DNA of 64,000 nucleotides. Source: Kordiimonas pumila. GTDB lineage: Bacteria; Pseudomonadota; Alphaproteobacteria; Sphingomonadales; Kordiimonadaceae. The stretch covers positions 3,830,501 through 3,894,500 of the forward strand of contig NZ_CP061205.1 in NCBI RefSeq assembly GCF_015240255.1, read 5' to 3'. Under the pieces are notes generated by a model, which made no database searches, had not been told where the DNA came from, and saw nothing but the letters and a program-made list of their open reading frames with translations. Position 1 is the first letter of the stretch. Each line of letters opens with the position of its first letter. Made by a program: the position numbers and the translations under genes. This document shows positions 44,537 to 52,942 of this stretch, one piece after another.

Positions 44537-46526
44537 CTTCTTTCGCACACCGTTTTCTACCTTCATACGCGGCGCCCAAACCACCATCCATGAATATCAG
44601 ATGATGGCGCAGTCTCTCCATCAAACCCTAATTGCCACCCTCCTGATCATCGCTGGCTTCAGCCTCTGGCATACATGGCAAGGGACAACCCCCTACGACC
44701 GTTACATCATCAAACAGTGGTTTGTGGCAGGGTTCAAGGTTGCCTTCTCAGGCCGCGAGACCGTCATGGAGTTTGAGGACGAAAGCGGTAAAACATATCT
44801 GATCTATGCTGACAGATACAGCCGCTCGAGCCTCGTCAAGAAGACGATGCGAAAGGCCCTTGATGGCGCCATCAAGGGAGGGCTTGTCGGGATCAGCTTA
44901 GGCTCCCTTATCACCCTTGCTGTCCTGTTATTCTTCTACCTGAAAGGCCGCCACCAGACGAAAGACTTTCACATCAGAGGCGCCCGTATTGGAACAGCGA
45001 CGGATCTCATTCGCTTTTTTAGAAAGCGCGGCAAAAAGGGGGTTATATCCCTCGGCGGTATCCGTCTTCCAGCCTCTCTGGAACCCACCAGCATTGCCCT
45101 CGTCGGCGCCCCGCGCACTGGTAAATCCGTCCAGATTGCCTCCATACTGAAGGAGATACGGCGCGCCAAAAAACGGGCCATCATCTATGATTATGGGGGT
45201 AATTTCACCCGGCTCTTCTATAGGCCTGGTATTGATTTTATCCTCAACCCGACGGACGAACGGTCTGTCGAGTGGCGTCCCTGGTATGACGCTCTTGAAC
45301 CCGCCCACTATGAGCAGCAGGCCGCAAGCCTCGTCCCCGAAAGCACAGGTGGTGACAGCTTTTGGCCCATCGCGGCGCGCACCGTCTATGTGGCCCTTAC
45401 CCGCAAGCTCGCGAGAGAAATGCAGGACCCTAGTCTGCACCGCCTTCTATATTGGGGTCTCCAGTCGAACGCCGATGATGTCGTCGACCATCTAAAAAAC
45501 ACGGAAGCAGCGGCAGCCTTCTCAAAAGATAAAACCGCCGCATCCATTATGAGCCATCTGGCCTCTTATCTGAAGAGCTTCAACTATCTCCCCCAAAGCG
45601 GCAAGGCTTTTTCGATCCGGCACTGGGTCAGGAATGAAGAGAATGACAGCTGGCTCTTTATCGCCACGCGCGCCGATCAGATTGATGCCCTCCGGCCCCT
45701 GATCTCCATGTGGGTAGATATCGCAACCTCCGCCATTTTGTCTTTGCCGCCAAGTCGGACGCGGCGGATCTTCGGGGTTTATGATGAGCTTCCCACCATG
45801 AATGTTCTGCCGTCCCTTCTAACCACCCTCACCAACGCACCCAAGTATGGCGGCTGTCATATTCTTGGCTATCAGTCCCATACCCTTTTGAAGAAGGTTT
45901 ACGGCGCAGAAGCCGCCGAAGCTATAACGGGTGCCTGCGCCCTCCACTGCATCTACCGTGCTCAGGATGTGGCGACCGCCGAGTGGGCTCAGAAGGACCT
46001 CGGTGACACAGAAACCGCTGAGACCAATGAAGGCTATTCCTACGGCGTTAGTCAGATCCGGGACGGCAGGACTGCGAACATTCAGCGCTCAACACGCCCT
46101 CTCATCCTCGCCAGTGAAATCCGCTCTCTGAGTAACCTGCAGTTCTATTTAAATGCCGGGTCGGGTCTCCCCGTTGTGCCACTGGAGATCAAATATGTGA
46201 ACCATCCGGCTGTGGCAGAAAGCTTTATCGCGCGCCTCGATCAAAGCATGATCAGCGATAGCCCAAACGCTCCCACCCTTGTCACCAAACCAGCCAAAAG
46301 CCTCTTTGAGGCAAAAAACAAATCCGCACCCAAGCGACAAAAGACAGCCATTTCAAAGTCCATTTTTACCCTGCCACTCTTTGCCAAAGCGGACAAAGAG
46401 CAGGCCCCAGAGGAGGCCCCAAAGGAGGCCAAAGAGGAAGATGCAGAAAAACCTCATACGCCTGTCAGAGCAAAGCCTATATCCGGCCCATCCGATCAGA
46501 CCCCACCGGGCCAAAGTGAGACATGA
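44529..46526 (+). CDS. traD: Type IV coupling protein (TraD/VirD4 family)
   Basis: Membrane ATPase that links the relaxosome to the secretion channel, 665 aa. Two N-terminal membrane segments (LIATLLIIAGFSLW and GGLVGISLGSLITLAVLLFFYL), Walker A LVGAPRTGKSVQ (about residues 191-202), Walker B IFGVYDELPTM, and the TraD-type ILGYQSHTLLKKVYG helix. The C-terminal tail is Lys/Glu-rich and Pro-rich, probably a relaxosome contact. It ends three bases before the relaxase. Confidence 0.95.
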   Translation: MANFFRTPFSTFIRGAQTTIHEYQMMAQSLHQTLIATLLIIAGFSLWHTWQGTTPYDRYIIKQWFVAGFKVAFSGRETVMEFEDESGKTYLIYADRYSRSSLVKKTMRKALDGAIKGGLVGISLGSLITLAVLLFFYLKGRHQTKDFHIRGARIGTATDLIRFFRKRGKKGVISLGGIRLPASLEPTSIALVGAPRTGKSVQIASILKEIRRAKKRAIIYDYGGNFTRLFYRPGIDFILNPTDERSVEWRPWYDALEPAHYEQQAASLVPESTGGDSFWPIAARTVYVALTRKLAREMQDPSLHRLLYWGLQSNADDVVDHLKNTEAAAAFSKDKTAASIMSHLASYLKSFNYLPQSGKAFSIRHWVRNEENDSWLFIATRADQIDALRPLISMWVDIATSAILSLPPSRTRRIFGVYDELPTMNVLPSLLTTLTNAPKYGGCHILGYQSHTLLKKVYGAEAAEAITGACALHCIYRAQDVATAEWAQKDLGDTETAETNEGYSYGVSQIRDGRTANIQRSTRPLILASEIRSLSNLQFYLNAGSGLPVVPLEIKYVNHPAVAESFIARLDQSMISDSPNAPTLVTKPAKSLFEAKNKSAPKRQKTAISKSIFTLPLFAKADKEQAPEEAPKEAKEEDAEKPHTPVRAKPISGPSDQTPPGQSET

Positions 46527-46529
46527 TCC

Positions 46530-49418
46530 ATGCTATCGATCGGCAAGATATCCGGGACACCAGGCGGAGCGGCAAAATATTATGCGTCCGGTGATTATTA
46601 TTCAAAGGATAGTGACGCGCCGTCCCGGTGGTTCGGTGCAGGCGCAAAACGCTTGCAGCTAGAGGGTCAGGTTGCCACTGAGGATCTGACCAAAACCCTT
46701 TCGGGCATTCTGCCCAAAGGCCATAAAGCCGGGTGGGAGAAAGCAAACAGCAAGCATCACCCCGGCTGGGATCTGACCTTCAGTGCACCCAAAGGGGTCA
46801 GTATCCTGTCTATCGTCGGCGGCGACAAGCGCCTCCATACGGCGCACGATAATGCCGTCGAGCGTGCCCTCACGTTTGTCGAAACCTATGCCCATGTTCG
46901 TGTGCGAGGCGCAGATGGCAAGATCACTTACCGGCACACAGGCAACCTTGTCGCGGCCAGATTTACGGAATATTTTTCTCGTACCCTCGATCCCCATCTG
47001 CATACGCATACACCCGTCTCTAACATGACCTATGATAAGGATCGCGGTCACTGGTACGCCCTTGATAGTGGTGCCCTCTATAAGATCAAGATGGCCGCCG
47101 GTCAGGTTTACAGGAACGAACTTGCAGCCTCCTGCAAGACCCTTGGCTACAAGATTTGCCGTAACGCAGAAACCGGTCTCTTTGACATTAAGGGTATTCC
47201 CTCTTCCATTCTGGAAGCTTACTCGGCGCGCCGGCAAGCCATTGTTGACTACGCTCAAAAGAGAGGCTGGGCGTCCGCCGCAAACTATGCCCTCGCCACC
47301 CTTCTCACCCGCCCGAACAAAGCCAAGACGGATCATATAAAGGTCCTGGATGATCTCGCTGTCCGTGCTGGACCCGCACACCATGACCTCCTGAACTTGA
47401 TAGAAAAGTCACACCTGAGAACCAGAGAGATGGATGTAGGACATCACCCAGACATGGTGGCCCAGCACAATAAACTGGCGGACAAGGCTGCGCGGCACGG
47501 CCTATCCCATCTGACCAACAGAGAGGCCGTGGTCGAACACGGACATATTATCGGGGAAGCCCTCAAAGCAGATATAGGGCGTATGCGCATAGGCGATATT
47601 GAGGCAGCCTTAAAGAGGCAAGAACGAGACAAACAGTATCAGCGTGCGGACTATCAGACCGGCGGCAAACACCTCTATCACGGGCATACCACTGATAGCT
47701 CTATCGCCTGGGAAACCCGTCTAGAAGATCAGGTTCTCAAACAGCGAGAGACGGTGTGGCCTCTCGCGAGTATCGAGGCCACCCAAAAACATCTCGAAAA
47801 CTCCAGCCTTACCGACAAACAGAAAGCAGCCGCTCGCTTTGTTCTGAGATCACGCGACCGCTCTGTCATTGTGGCCGGTGTTGCCGGGTCCGGAAAATCG
47901 CATCTGGTTCGGACCATCAAGAAAGCGGCGCCCTACCGACAGTATCTCGCCCTCGCCCCCACGGCCACAGCTGCCGTAGATCTCGGCACGTCAGCCGACA
48001 TCCCCGCGGGCACCCTCGCGGAGTTTTTGCAAACAGGGGGGCAGAAGACTGGCAGAAACACAATCCTCTTCGTGGACGAAAGCTCCATGTCCAGCACCCG
48101 TCAGACAGTACGCCTCCTTGAGGTCGCCGACAGACGAAAAGCCCGCATTGTCTTTCTGGGAGATACCAAACAGTTGGATGCCATCGAACAGGGGAAGCCA
48201 TTCGACCTTCTTATCAAGATGGGTCTCAGGTCGGTTTTTATCGATCAATCCTTCCGGCAAAAGAACCCGTCCATGCACACGCTCGTACAAGCAGCCCGCA
48301 ATGGTAAGATAAAACAAGTGTTTGCGACCCTTGGTGACCGGCTGGGAGAGTATGAGGCCGCAGACCTTGCCAATCAGGTTGCTGAGAGATGGATCAAGAA
48401 CCCAAACCGCGAGAGTATCCAGATAGCTGCTCTCGAGAACAGCAGCCGCATCAGTACAAATGCAGCCCTCAGACACAGACTGCAAGAGGAAGGGCTTGTT
48501 AGCAAAGCAGATCACCCCTTCAAAATCCTGTCCTCCAAGGGCCTCACTCCCGCTCTTCTCTCCCTCGCGGATTATTATAAACCCGGTGACATTATCGTGT
48601 TCCATTTAGGTCACGCAAAGCTAGGAGCGGATAAGGATGACAAGTTCCGGGTTATCAAAAGCAAAGGGGGTGAGGTACAGATGGAGCGTCTCTCTGACGG
48701 GAAAAAGATGACGTTTGATCCTGGACGAACCCGTAAAAAAGGCATGACCCTCTACCACGAGCAAAAGCGCAACCTGTCCCTCGGCGACAAGATACAGTGG
48801 CGACAAAACCTCAAAGACGTAGCGGGGATTAAAAACGGCCACACAGGAACCATAGAGAAGATAAAGGACGGCAAGGCCACCATAGCGTTTGATCACGGCC
48901 CCAAGCGCACCCTCGACCTAAGAGAGCATCAATGTTGGGATCATGGCTATGTCATCACCACTTATAAGCAGCAGGGTAAAACCACGCCCGTTAACTGGAT
49001 TATTGCCAACACAGAGAAAGCGGGCGAGATCACTCAAAAGTCACTGTATGTCAGTCTCACCAGAGCAGAGAAAAGCGTTCGGCTCTTCACAGATAATGCC
49101 CGAAAGCTCAAGCATGCCCTTCATATAAATCCCGGCGGCAAGACATCTTCTTTGCAAGGGTTGGGCACTCAGAGATCTTTGCACCTACCCATATCACCCT
49201 CTCCTACCTCAAGATACACCAATCTGATTGATGCCCTGCATCCTGCCTTACGAATGATCGCCGCCAACCTTTACGATACGATCAAAGACGCAAAACCCCG
49301 GAGAAACCTGACTGCCGACAGTATCCTCATGAAGGATGACAAAGCTTCCATCATCACAGCAGCCCATATCGCTGAGAAGGACCACATGAAGCAGCACGCA
49401 GATATGAGGGAAAGGTAA
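46530..49418 (+). CDS. traI: MobF-family relaxase/helicase
   Basis: Nicks the transferred strand at oriT and unwinds it. 962 aa. Relaxase domain first: two tyrosine pairs (Tyr17-Tyr18 and Tyr23-Tyr24 in AAKYYASGDYYSK), DLTFSAPKGVS, and the HUH-type triad PHLHTHTPVSN (about residues 153-162). The helicase domain has Walker A VAGVAGSGKSHLV (about 447-460), Walker B ILFVDESSM, and motif YVITTYKQQGKT / SLYVSLTRA. It is full length for TrwC-type. The last 110 codons are duplicated at 52522-52852. Confidence 0.95.
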   Translation: MLSIGKISGTPGGAAKYYASGDYYSKDSDAPSRWFGAGAKRLQLEGQVATEDLTKTLSGILPKGHKAGWEKANSKHHPGWDLTFSAPKGVSILSIVGGDKRLHTAHDNAVERALTFVETYAHVRVRGADGKITYRHTGNLVAARFTEYFSRTLDPHLHTHTPVSNMTYDKDRGHWYALDSGALYKIKMAAGQVYRNELAASCKTLGYKICRNAETGLFDIKGIPSSILEAYSARRQAIVDYAQKRGWASAANYALATLLTRPNKAKTDHIKVLDDLAVRAGPAHHDLLNLIEKSHLRTREMDVGHHPDMVAQHNKLADKAARHGLSHLTNREAVVEHGHIIGEALKADIGRMRIGDIEAALKRQERDKQYQRADYQTGGKHLYHGHTTDSSIAWETRLEDQVLKQRETVWPLASIEATQKHLENSSLTDKQKAAARFVLRSRDRSVIVAGVAGSGKSHLVRTIKKAAPYRQYLALAPTATAAVDLGTSADIPAGTLAEFLQTGGQKTGRNTILFVDESSMSSTRQTVRLLEVADRRKARIVFLGDTKQLDAIEQGKPFDLLIKMGLRSVFIDQSFRQKNPSMHTLVQAARNGKIKQVFATLGDRLGEYEAADLANQVAERWIKNPNRESIQIAALENSSRISTNAALRHRLQEEGLVSKADHPFKILSSKGLTPALLSLADYYKPGDIIVFHLGHAKLGADKDDKFRVIKSKGGEVQMERLSDGKKMTFDPGRTRKKGMTLYHEQKRNLSLGDKIQWRQNLKDVAGIKNGHTGTIEKIKDGKATIAFDHGPKRTLDLREHQCWDHGYVITTYKQQGKTTPVNWIIANTEKAGEITQKSLYVSLTRAEKSVRLFTDNARKLKHALHINPGGKTSSLQGLGTQRSLHLPISPSPTSRYTNLIDALHPALRMIAANLYDTIKDAKPRRNLTADSILMKDDKASIITAAHIAEKDHMKQHADMRER

Positions 49419-49420
49419 TG
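49085..49420 (+). repeat. Relaxase 3'-end repeat, copy 1
   Basis: 336 bases from the CTTCAC before ACAGATAATG to the relaxase stop; about 90% identical to 52522-52854 in the same orientation. The 3.1 kb between the copies holds an abortive-infection gene, hipA/hipB and mazEF. Confidence 0.9.
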
Positions 49421-49756
49421 CAATACGCTTCAATAATTCAAATCTAATCTGAGTGGTGATATAAAGAGTCAATTAAATATTAGGGAAGAGAACCTTTGTT
49501 GTTTTGCTGTTTTGGTGCCAACAAGGACGACAATATCAGCTTCCCCCCCTAGCCCACTCAGCTAAAACCTGAGACGCGCTAAAGGGAAAAACCGCAGATA
49601 GTTACGAAAAAAGCTCGCACATAAGTACGAGCTTTTATATATTCTCTGAACGAAGAGGGGAGGCCAAAGCCAACAAGTCTCTCACGCCATATGCAAACAT
49701 CTTATGCTTTGTAGCCTGTATTGTCAACATTTCAGTGCGCAAGAGAAAGTGATAAC
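49421..49756. other. Spacer after the relaxase gene
   Basis: AT-rich gap of 336 bases. It contains the terminator described at 49609 and the promoter region for the Abi gene. No gene is supported. Confidence 0.4.
49609..49636 (+). terminator. Rho-independent terminator of the relaxase operon
   Basis: AAAAGCTCG / CGAGCTTTT perfect nine-base arms with a ten-base loop; the 3' arm runs into TTTTATAT. About 190 bases after the relaxase stop. Confidence 0.75.
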
Positions 49757-50434
49757 ATGGCTTTTAGTGCTGCGGAGCTCAGGGATATTCCCAACATTAT
49801 ATCAGCTCCCAGATTTGCGACCTACCTCAATGCTACTGGTGGTGACACTGAAATTGCGCTTTCATTATATCGCTGAAATTTACATATATCTTCTGCATTC
49901 CTAATACCATTGCAGGTTTGTGAAGTTGCTACTCGAAACGGCGTTATTGTCGCCTTGGAAGCACAATACGGAGCCAATTGGCACCTTTCTCGTAGTTTCA
50001 AGCAATCGTTACCACGAATGCCCTATGGCTACAGCCCTTATGGTGATTTCAAAACCACTACTCAGCGATTGCAGAGACACGGCCAATTGACGGCCGGTAA
50101 GATTGTTGCCGACCTCAAATTTTCTTTTTGGCAAAACATGCTTACTGCAAGGCATGATAGGCGACTTTGGATTCCATTTTACCGACTAGCATTTCCGCAT
50201 ACAAGTACGACAGAGCCAGTTTATCAAGCACGAGGAACCGCAAACCGCTACCTCGAGACAATTCGAAATTTGCGAAACCGAATTGCACATCATGAGCCCA
50301 TTTTCAACCGAAACCTTCAGGAAGACCTCGATAAAACCATCGCACTAATAAGCTGGCGGTGCCGAACTTCTGCAGCGTGGGTTCAAATGGAGCAATCAGT
50401 TACCAACCTCCTTGCAGAAAAACCGATACCATAA
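49757..50434 (+). pseudogene. Abi-family abortive-infection protein interrupted by one in-frame TGA
   Basis: From the ATG at 49757 the frame reads MAFSAAELRDIPNIISAPRF...ALSLYR, then TGA at 49874-49876, then continues in the same frame as NLHISSAFLIPLQVCEVATRNG to a stop at 50434. Family members have Trp at this place (YRWN), so TGA has replaced TGG by one base change. The rest is intact, including the Abi-like signature YLETIRNLRNRIAHHEPIF. If the two parts are joined it is about 225 aa. Without readthrough or an internal start it is inactive. Confidence 0.8.
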
Positions 50435-50443
50435 TTAAAAAAA

Positions 50444-50483
50444 TACCCTAACCATCACATCTTCAGAATGCATATTTAGCGTT
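50444..50483 (+). repeat. Direct repeat left of hipAB
   Basis: About 35 of 40 bases match 52061-52099, with core ACCATCAC(A/G)TCTTCAGAA. This copy includes the last codons of hipB. Confidence 0.65.
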
Positions 50484-50685
50484 GAACAAGTAGCCCTAGG
50501 GCGCCCAGTACTTTAAAAGCACTAGCAAGCTGGATATCGTCCCGTTTTTGCTCAAAGCGCGAAATGGTAGGCTGGCTGATGCCAGTAATTGCAGCTAACC
50601 GCCGTTGAGAAATCTTCTGCTCTTTACGCCGCTTTATTGCTTCTTCAACAAGTAAGTGCCAATTGAGGCGAATATCCCGTTCCAT
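50476..50685 (-). CDS. hipB: HipB-like antitoxin/repressor
   Basis: 69 aa XRE-type DNA-binding protein (EQKISQRRLAAITGISQPTISRFEQKRDDIQLASAFKVLGALG) of HipB type. It is the second gene in the pair, overlapping the hipA 3' end by 52 bases. The usual order is hipB first. It should bind the operators upstream of hipA and neutralise the kinase. Confidence 0.85.
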   Translation of the reverse strand: MERDIRLNWHLLVEEAIKRRKEQKISQRRLAAITGISQPTISRFEQKRDDIQLASAFKVLGALGLLVQR

Positions 50686-51845
50686 CGCTTTTCCATCTGT
50701 TCATGCAGTTTATCTTTAATATGCTCTTCTATGTTCTTAGCTTTATCGATATTATCGTGTGCCCGGTCCATGCGCCCAGCAAAGTCTTCAACTGCAAACA
50801 TAATGGCGCCTTCTGGCAAACCATAAAGCATTCCAAGCCGCACTATGTTCTTTGCACTAAGTTTGCCGATAGACATACCGTGCGCATTCTCCAAACCTAG
50901 AGCTATGGTTTGATATTCAGGATAGCAAGCTGCTGCTACCAGATCATACGAAGGAGTCAGACGCAGCCCCTGCGCTGTATGCATCATGGCAAAGTTTTTA
51001 AGATGAGCATCTGTATTGCCAGTCACTATGCATGCCATGATCCGGCGAAACAGTATATCGCACTCCGTTTTCAAGCAGATATCTGCATTCCTCAATATGA
51101 AGTTTGCCATGTCTTCGTAACAGCCGTCGTACTTATCTTCGGATTTTTGACCAAGCAGTTGATTGAACTCTTCAAAATGCAGGCGCGTTCCATCCTCACT
51201 GCGATCAAAGCGCTTTACAAGCAAGGCGGCCTCTACAACATCCTCTAAGGAAGCAATTGTCAGTTCTGCAACAGCATCTCCTTTCAATAAGGATGCACAA
51301 GCTTGCGTGGTTAAATACTCTAAGGCCACAATGTTTGGGTGTGTACCTGAAGGAAGCTTAGCAATATGGGTTGCTAGCTCTCCCTGCCGTGCCGCTCTGA
51401 ACTTACGCCCTTCTTTAATCGCACCTAATTTTGGTTGAACCCCCGACAAGGATGCTCTTGCAGAAAGAGCAGCATAATTTTCCGGGTCATCTAAATCGAT
51501 TTTTACATCATGCACAGGTTGAGGGTCCTCAACATGAACAGCTCCAGCCAGATCACTCCCAAACGCTAATAAAAGGGCAAACCGATCATTCTTGCGAAGA
51601 CCAAGCGCTCTTGCTTGTACGTTCTTTAACCACCCTTCTGCGCAAAGATTGTCAAAAAACGGATGCAGACCATCTTCATGAAGGTGCGACGCTGAGCGTT
51701 TAGGTAGCGTGAACGAAATAGCAGGTAGTGTGCTGTTTAAATAAGCTTCATCATATTCAAAGGAACAGCGACCTCCAGCCTCTTGCGAAATTATGCCCGC
51801 AAAAGTATCTTGATAATACACCTTTCCCCATAAGTTGACGGCCAT
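50634..51845 (-). CDS. hipA: HipA-family serine/threonine kinase toxin
   Basis: Toxin that in E. coli phosphorylates glutamyl-tRNA synthetase and causes growth arrest. 403 aa with the N-terminal HipA domain (MAVNLWGKVYYQDTFAGII), the autophosphorylation/ATP loop LSGVQPKLGAI, LLVKRFDR, the catalytic TGNTDAHLKNF (Asp, His, Lys, Asn) and the metal-binding LTPSYDLVAA. All key residues are present, so it should be active. It is preceded by four operator-like palindromes. Confidence 0.93.
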   Translation of the reverse strand: MAVNLWGKVYYQDTFAGIISQEAGGRCSFEYDEAYLNSTLPAISFTLPKRSASHLHEDGLHPFFDNLCAEGWLKNVQARALGLRKNDRFALLLAFGSDLAGAVHVEDPQPVHDVKIDLDDPENYAALSARASLSGVQPKLGAIKEGRKFRAARQGELATHIAKLPSGTHPNIVALEYLTTQACASLLKGDAVAELTIASLEDVVEAALLVKRFDRSEDGTRLHFEEFNQLLGQKSEDKYDGCYEDMANFILRNADICLKTECDILFRRIMACIVTGNTDAHLKNFAMMHTAQGLRLTPSYDLVAAACYPEYQTIALGLENAHGMSIGKLSAKNIVRLGMLYGLPEGAIMFAVEDFAGRMDRAHDNIDKAKNIEEHIKDKLHEQMEKRWNGIFASIGTYLLKKQ

Positions 51846-51990
51846 TTGATTAAACTCATTTAGTCAAAATTACATAAATATTATTATTGATAAAATTTAT
51901 TTTGTCAAATTGAAATTATTATATTTTTGATAAAAAAAATTTAGTCAAATGGCTTTAAAGTACATAATTGATCAAATATTTTTAATCAAT
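51845..51990. promoter_or_regulatory. Four evenly spaced 24-base palindromes upstream of hipA
   Basis: Each consists of two ten-base arms TTTGATNAAA / TTTNGTCAAA-type with a four-base spacer: 51845-51868, 51886-51909, 51926-51949 and 51967-51990. The start-to-start distances are 41, 40 and 41 bases. The first begins at the hipA start codon. The pattern is as expected for cooperative binding by HipB dimers along one DNA face; E. coli hip also has four operators, with another sequence. Confidence 0.8.
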
Positions 51991-52060
51991 ACAGTCAGCT
52001 TGCATGCATAGATATAAAGTAGTCACGTCCACCCATAGTTGGCCTTTAATATAACCTCCC

Positions 52061-52099
52061 TACCCAACCATCACGTCTTCAGAAAGCATTTTTCGCGTT
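52061..52099 (+). repeat. Direct repeat right of hipAB
   Basis: TACCCAACCATCACGTCTTC and so on; matches 50444-50483 with one gap and four mismatches. The pair encloses hipB, hipA and the operator array. Confidence 0.65.
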
Positions 52100-52108
52100 A
52101 CATGTAAC
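52097..52108. promoter_or_regulatory. Palindrome before mazE
   Basis: GTTACATGTAAC, a perfect 12-base palindrome 16 bases before the mazE start. Likely MazE/MazEF operator, judged by position only. Confidence 0.45.
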
Positions 52109-52124
52109 AGGATGGAAAAAGCAA

Positions 52125-52337
52125 GTGGCAACAGGTGTCAATGAACGTGTACAGCGACACAGAGAAAATATGAGAGCTGCAGGTATGCGACAAATTCATA
52201 TCTGGGTACCTGACACCATAAAGAAAAACTTTGCAATCGAATGTGCTCGGCAGTCCAGGTCTATTCGCGGTGATGCCGGGGACACAGATACCCAGAACTG
52301 GATTGAAAAAGCTGCTGATACTGAAGGGTGGGCATGA
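52125..52337 (+). CDS. MazE-like antitoxin (DUF3018 type)
   Basis: 70 aa antitoxin (VNERVQRHRENMRAAGMRQIHIWVPD, then the C-terminal toxin-binding stretch). It starts with GTG at 52125. Its TGA overlaps the mazF ATG as ATGA. The partner toxin is broken, so the gene may be an orphan antitoxin. Confidence 0.82.
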   Translation: MATGVNERVQRHRENMRAAGMRQIHIWVPDTIKKNFAIECARQSRSIRGDAGDTDTQNWIEKAADTEGWA

Positions 52338-52521
52338 GGCGCGGTGATCTCGTTACAATTGCCCTGCAAGGTAACTACGGCATACCAAGATCAGCTCTTG
52401 TTGTTCAATCTGACCCGTTTGAGGAGCACCCCTCTTGTGTGATGCTCCCTATTACCACCGAGTTGAAGGATATACTACTGTTCAGACTTAGAGCCTAATG
52501 AGCGCAACGACTTAAAGACAA
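52334..52521 (+). pseudogene. MazF-family toxin, frameshifted and truncated
   Basis: Starts MRRGDLVTIALQGNYGIPRSALVVQSD and continues SCVMLPITTELKDILLFRL, the MazF/PemK fold with its active-site region. It then frameshifts near 52486: the next frame reads LEPNERNDLKTTS, the expected MazF continuation (VEPNERNGL in relatives). The relaxase repeat begins immediately afterwards at 52522, so the last 40 or so residues are gone. The gene is inactive. Confidence 0.82.
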
Positions 52522-52854
52522 CTTCACAGATAATGCCCGAAAGCTCAAGCATGCCCTCCATATAAATCCCGGGGGCAAGACATCATCCCTGCAAGGGTTG
52601 GGCGCTCAGAAATCCTTGCACCTGCCCATATCACCCTCCCCCACCTCAAGATACACCACCCTTATTGACGCCCTGCATCCTGCCTTACGAATGATCGCCG
52701 CCAGCCTTTACGATACGATCAAAGAGGCAAAACCACGGAGAAACCTGGCTGCGGACAGTATCCTCATGAAGGCTGACAAGGCTCCCGTTATCACAGCCCA
52801 TAAAGCTCAGGACGACCACACGAAGCAGCACTCAGACATGAGGGAAAGATGATG
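52522..52854 (+). pseudogene. Relaxase 3'-end repeat, copy 2
   Basis: About 333 bases, near 90% identical to 49085-49420 and in the same frame (FTDNARKLKHALHINPGG through to QHSDMRER and stop at 52852). Most differences at protein level are conservative. It has no start of its own except a TTG at 52598. It marks the right boundary of the inserted cargo. Confidence 0.88.
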
Positions 52855-52942
52855 CCAGGATTATGCTTGATTTTATCCAAGACCTAATGATACAATTCCT
52901 CGGACAATATTTAATTTTATCCTAGGTTTTGTAACAAACAAC

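Noticed and set aside
46659-47384. Long minus-strand ORF (241 codons) inside the relaxase gene
   Set aside because: A shadow of the high-GC relaxase reading frame; no ribosome site or family features, and the plus strand is clearly coding.
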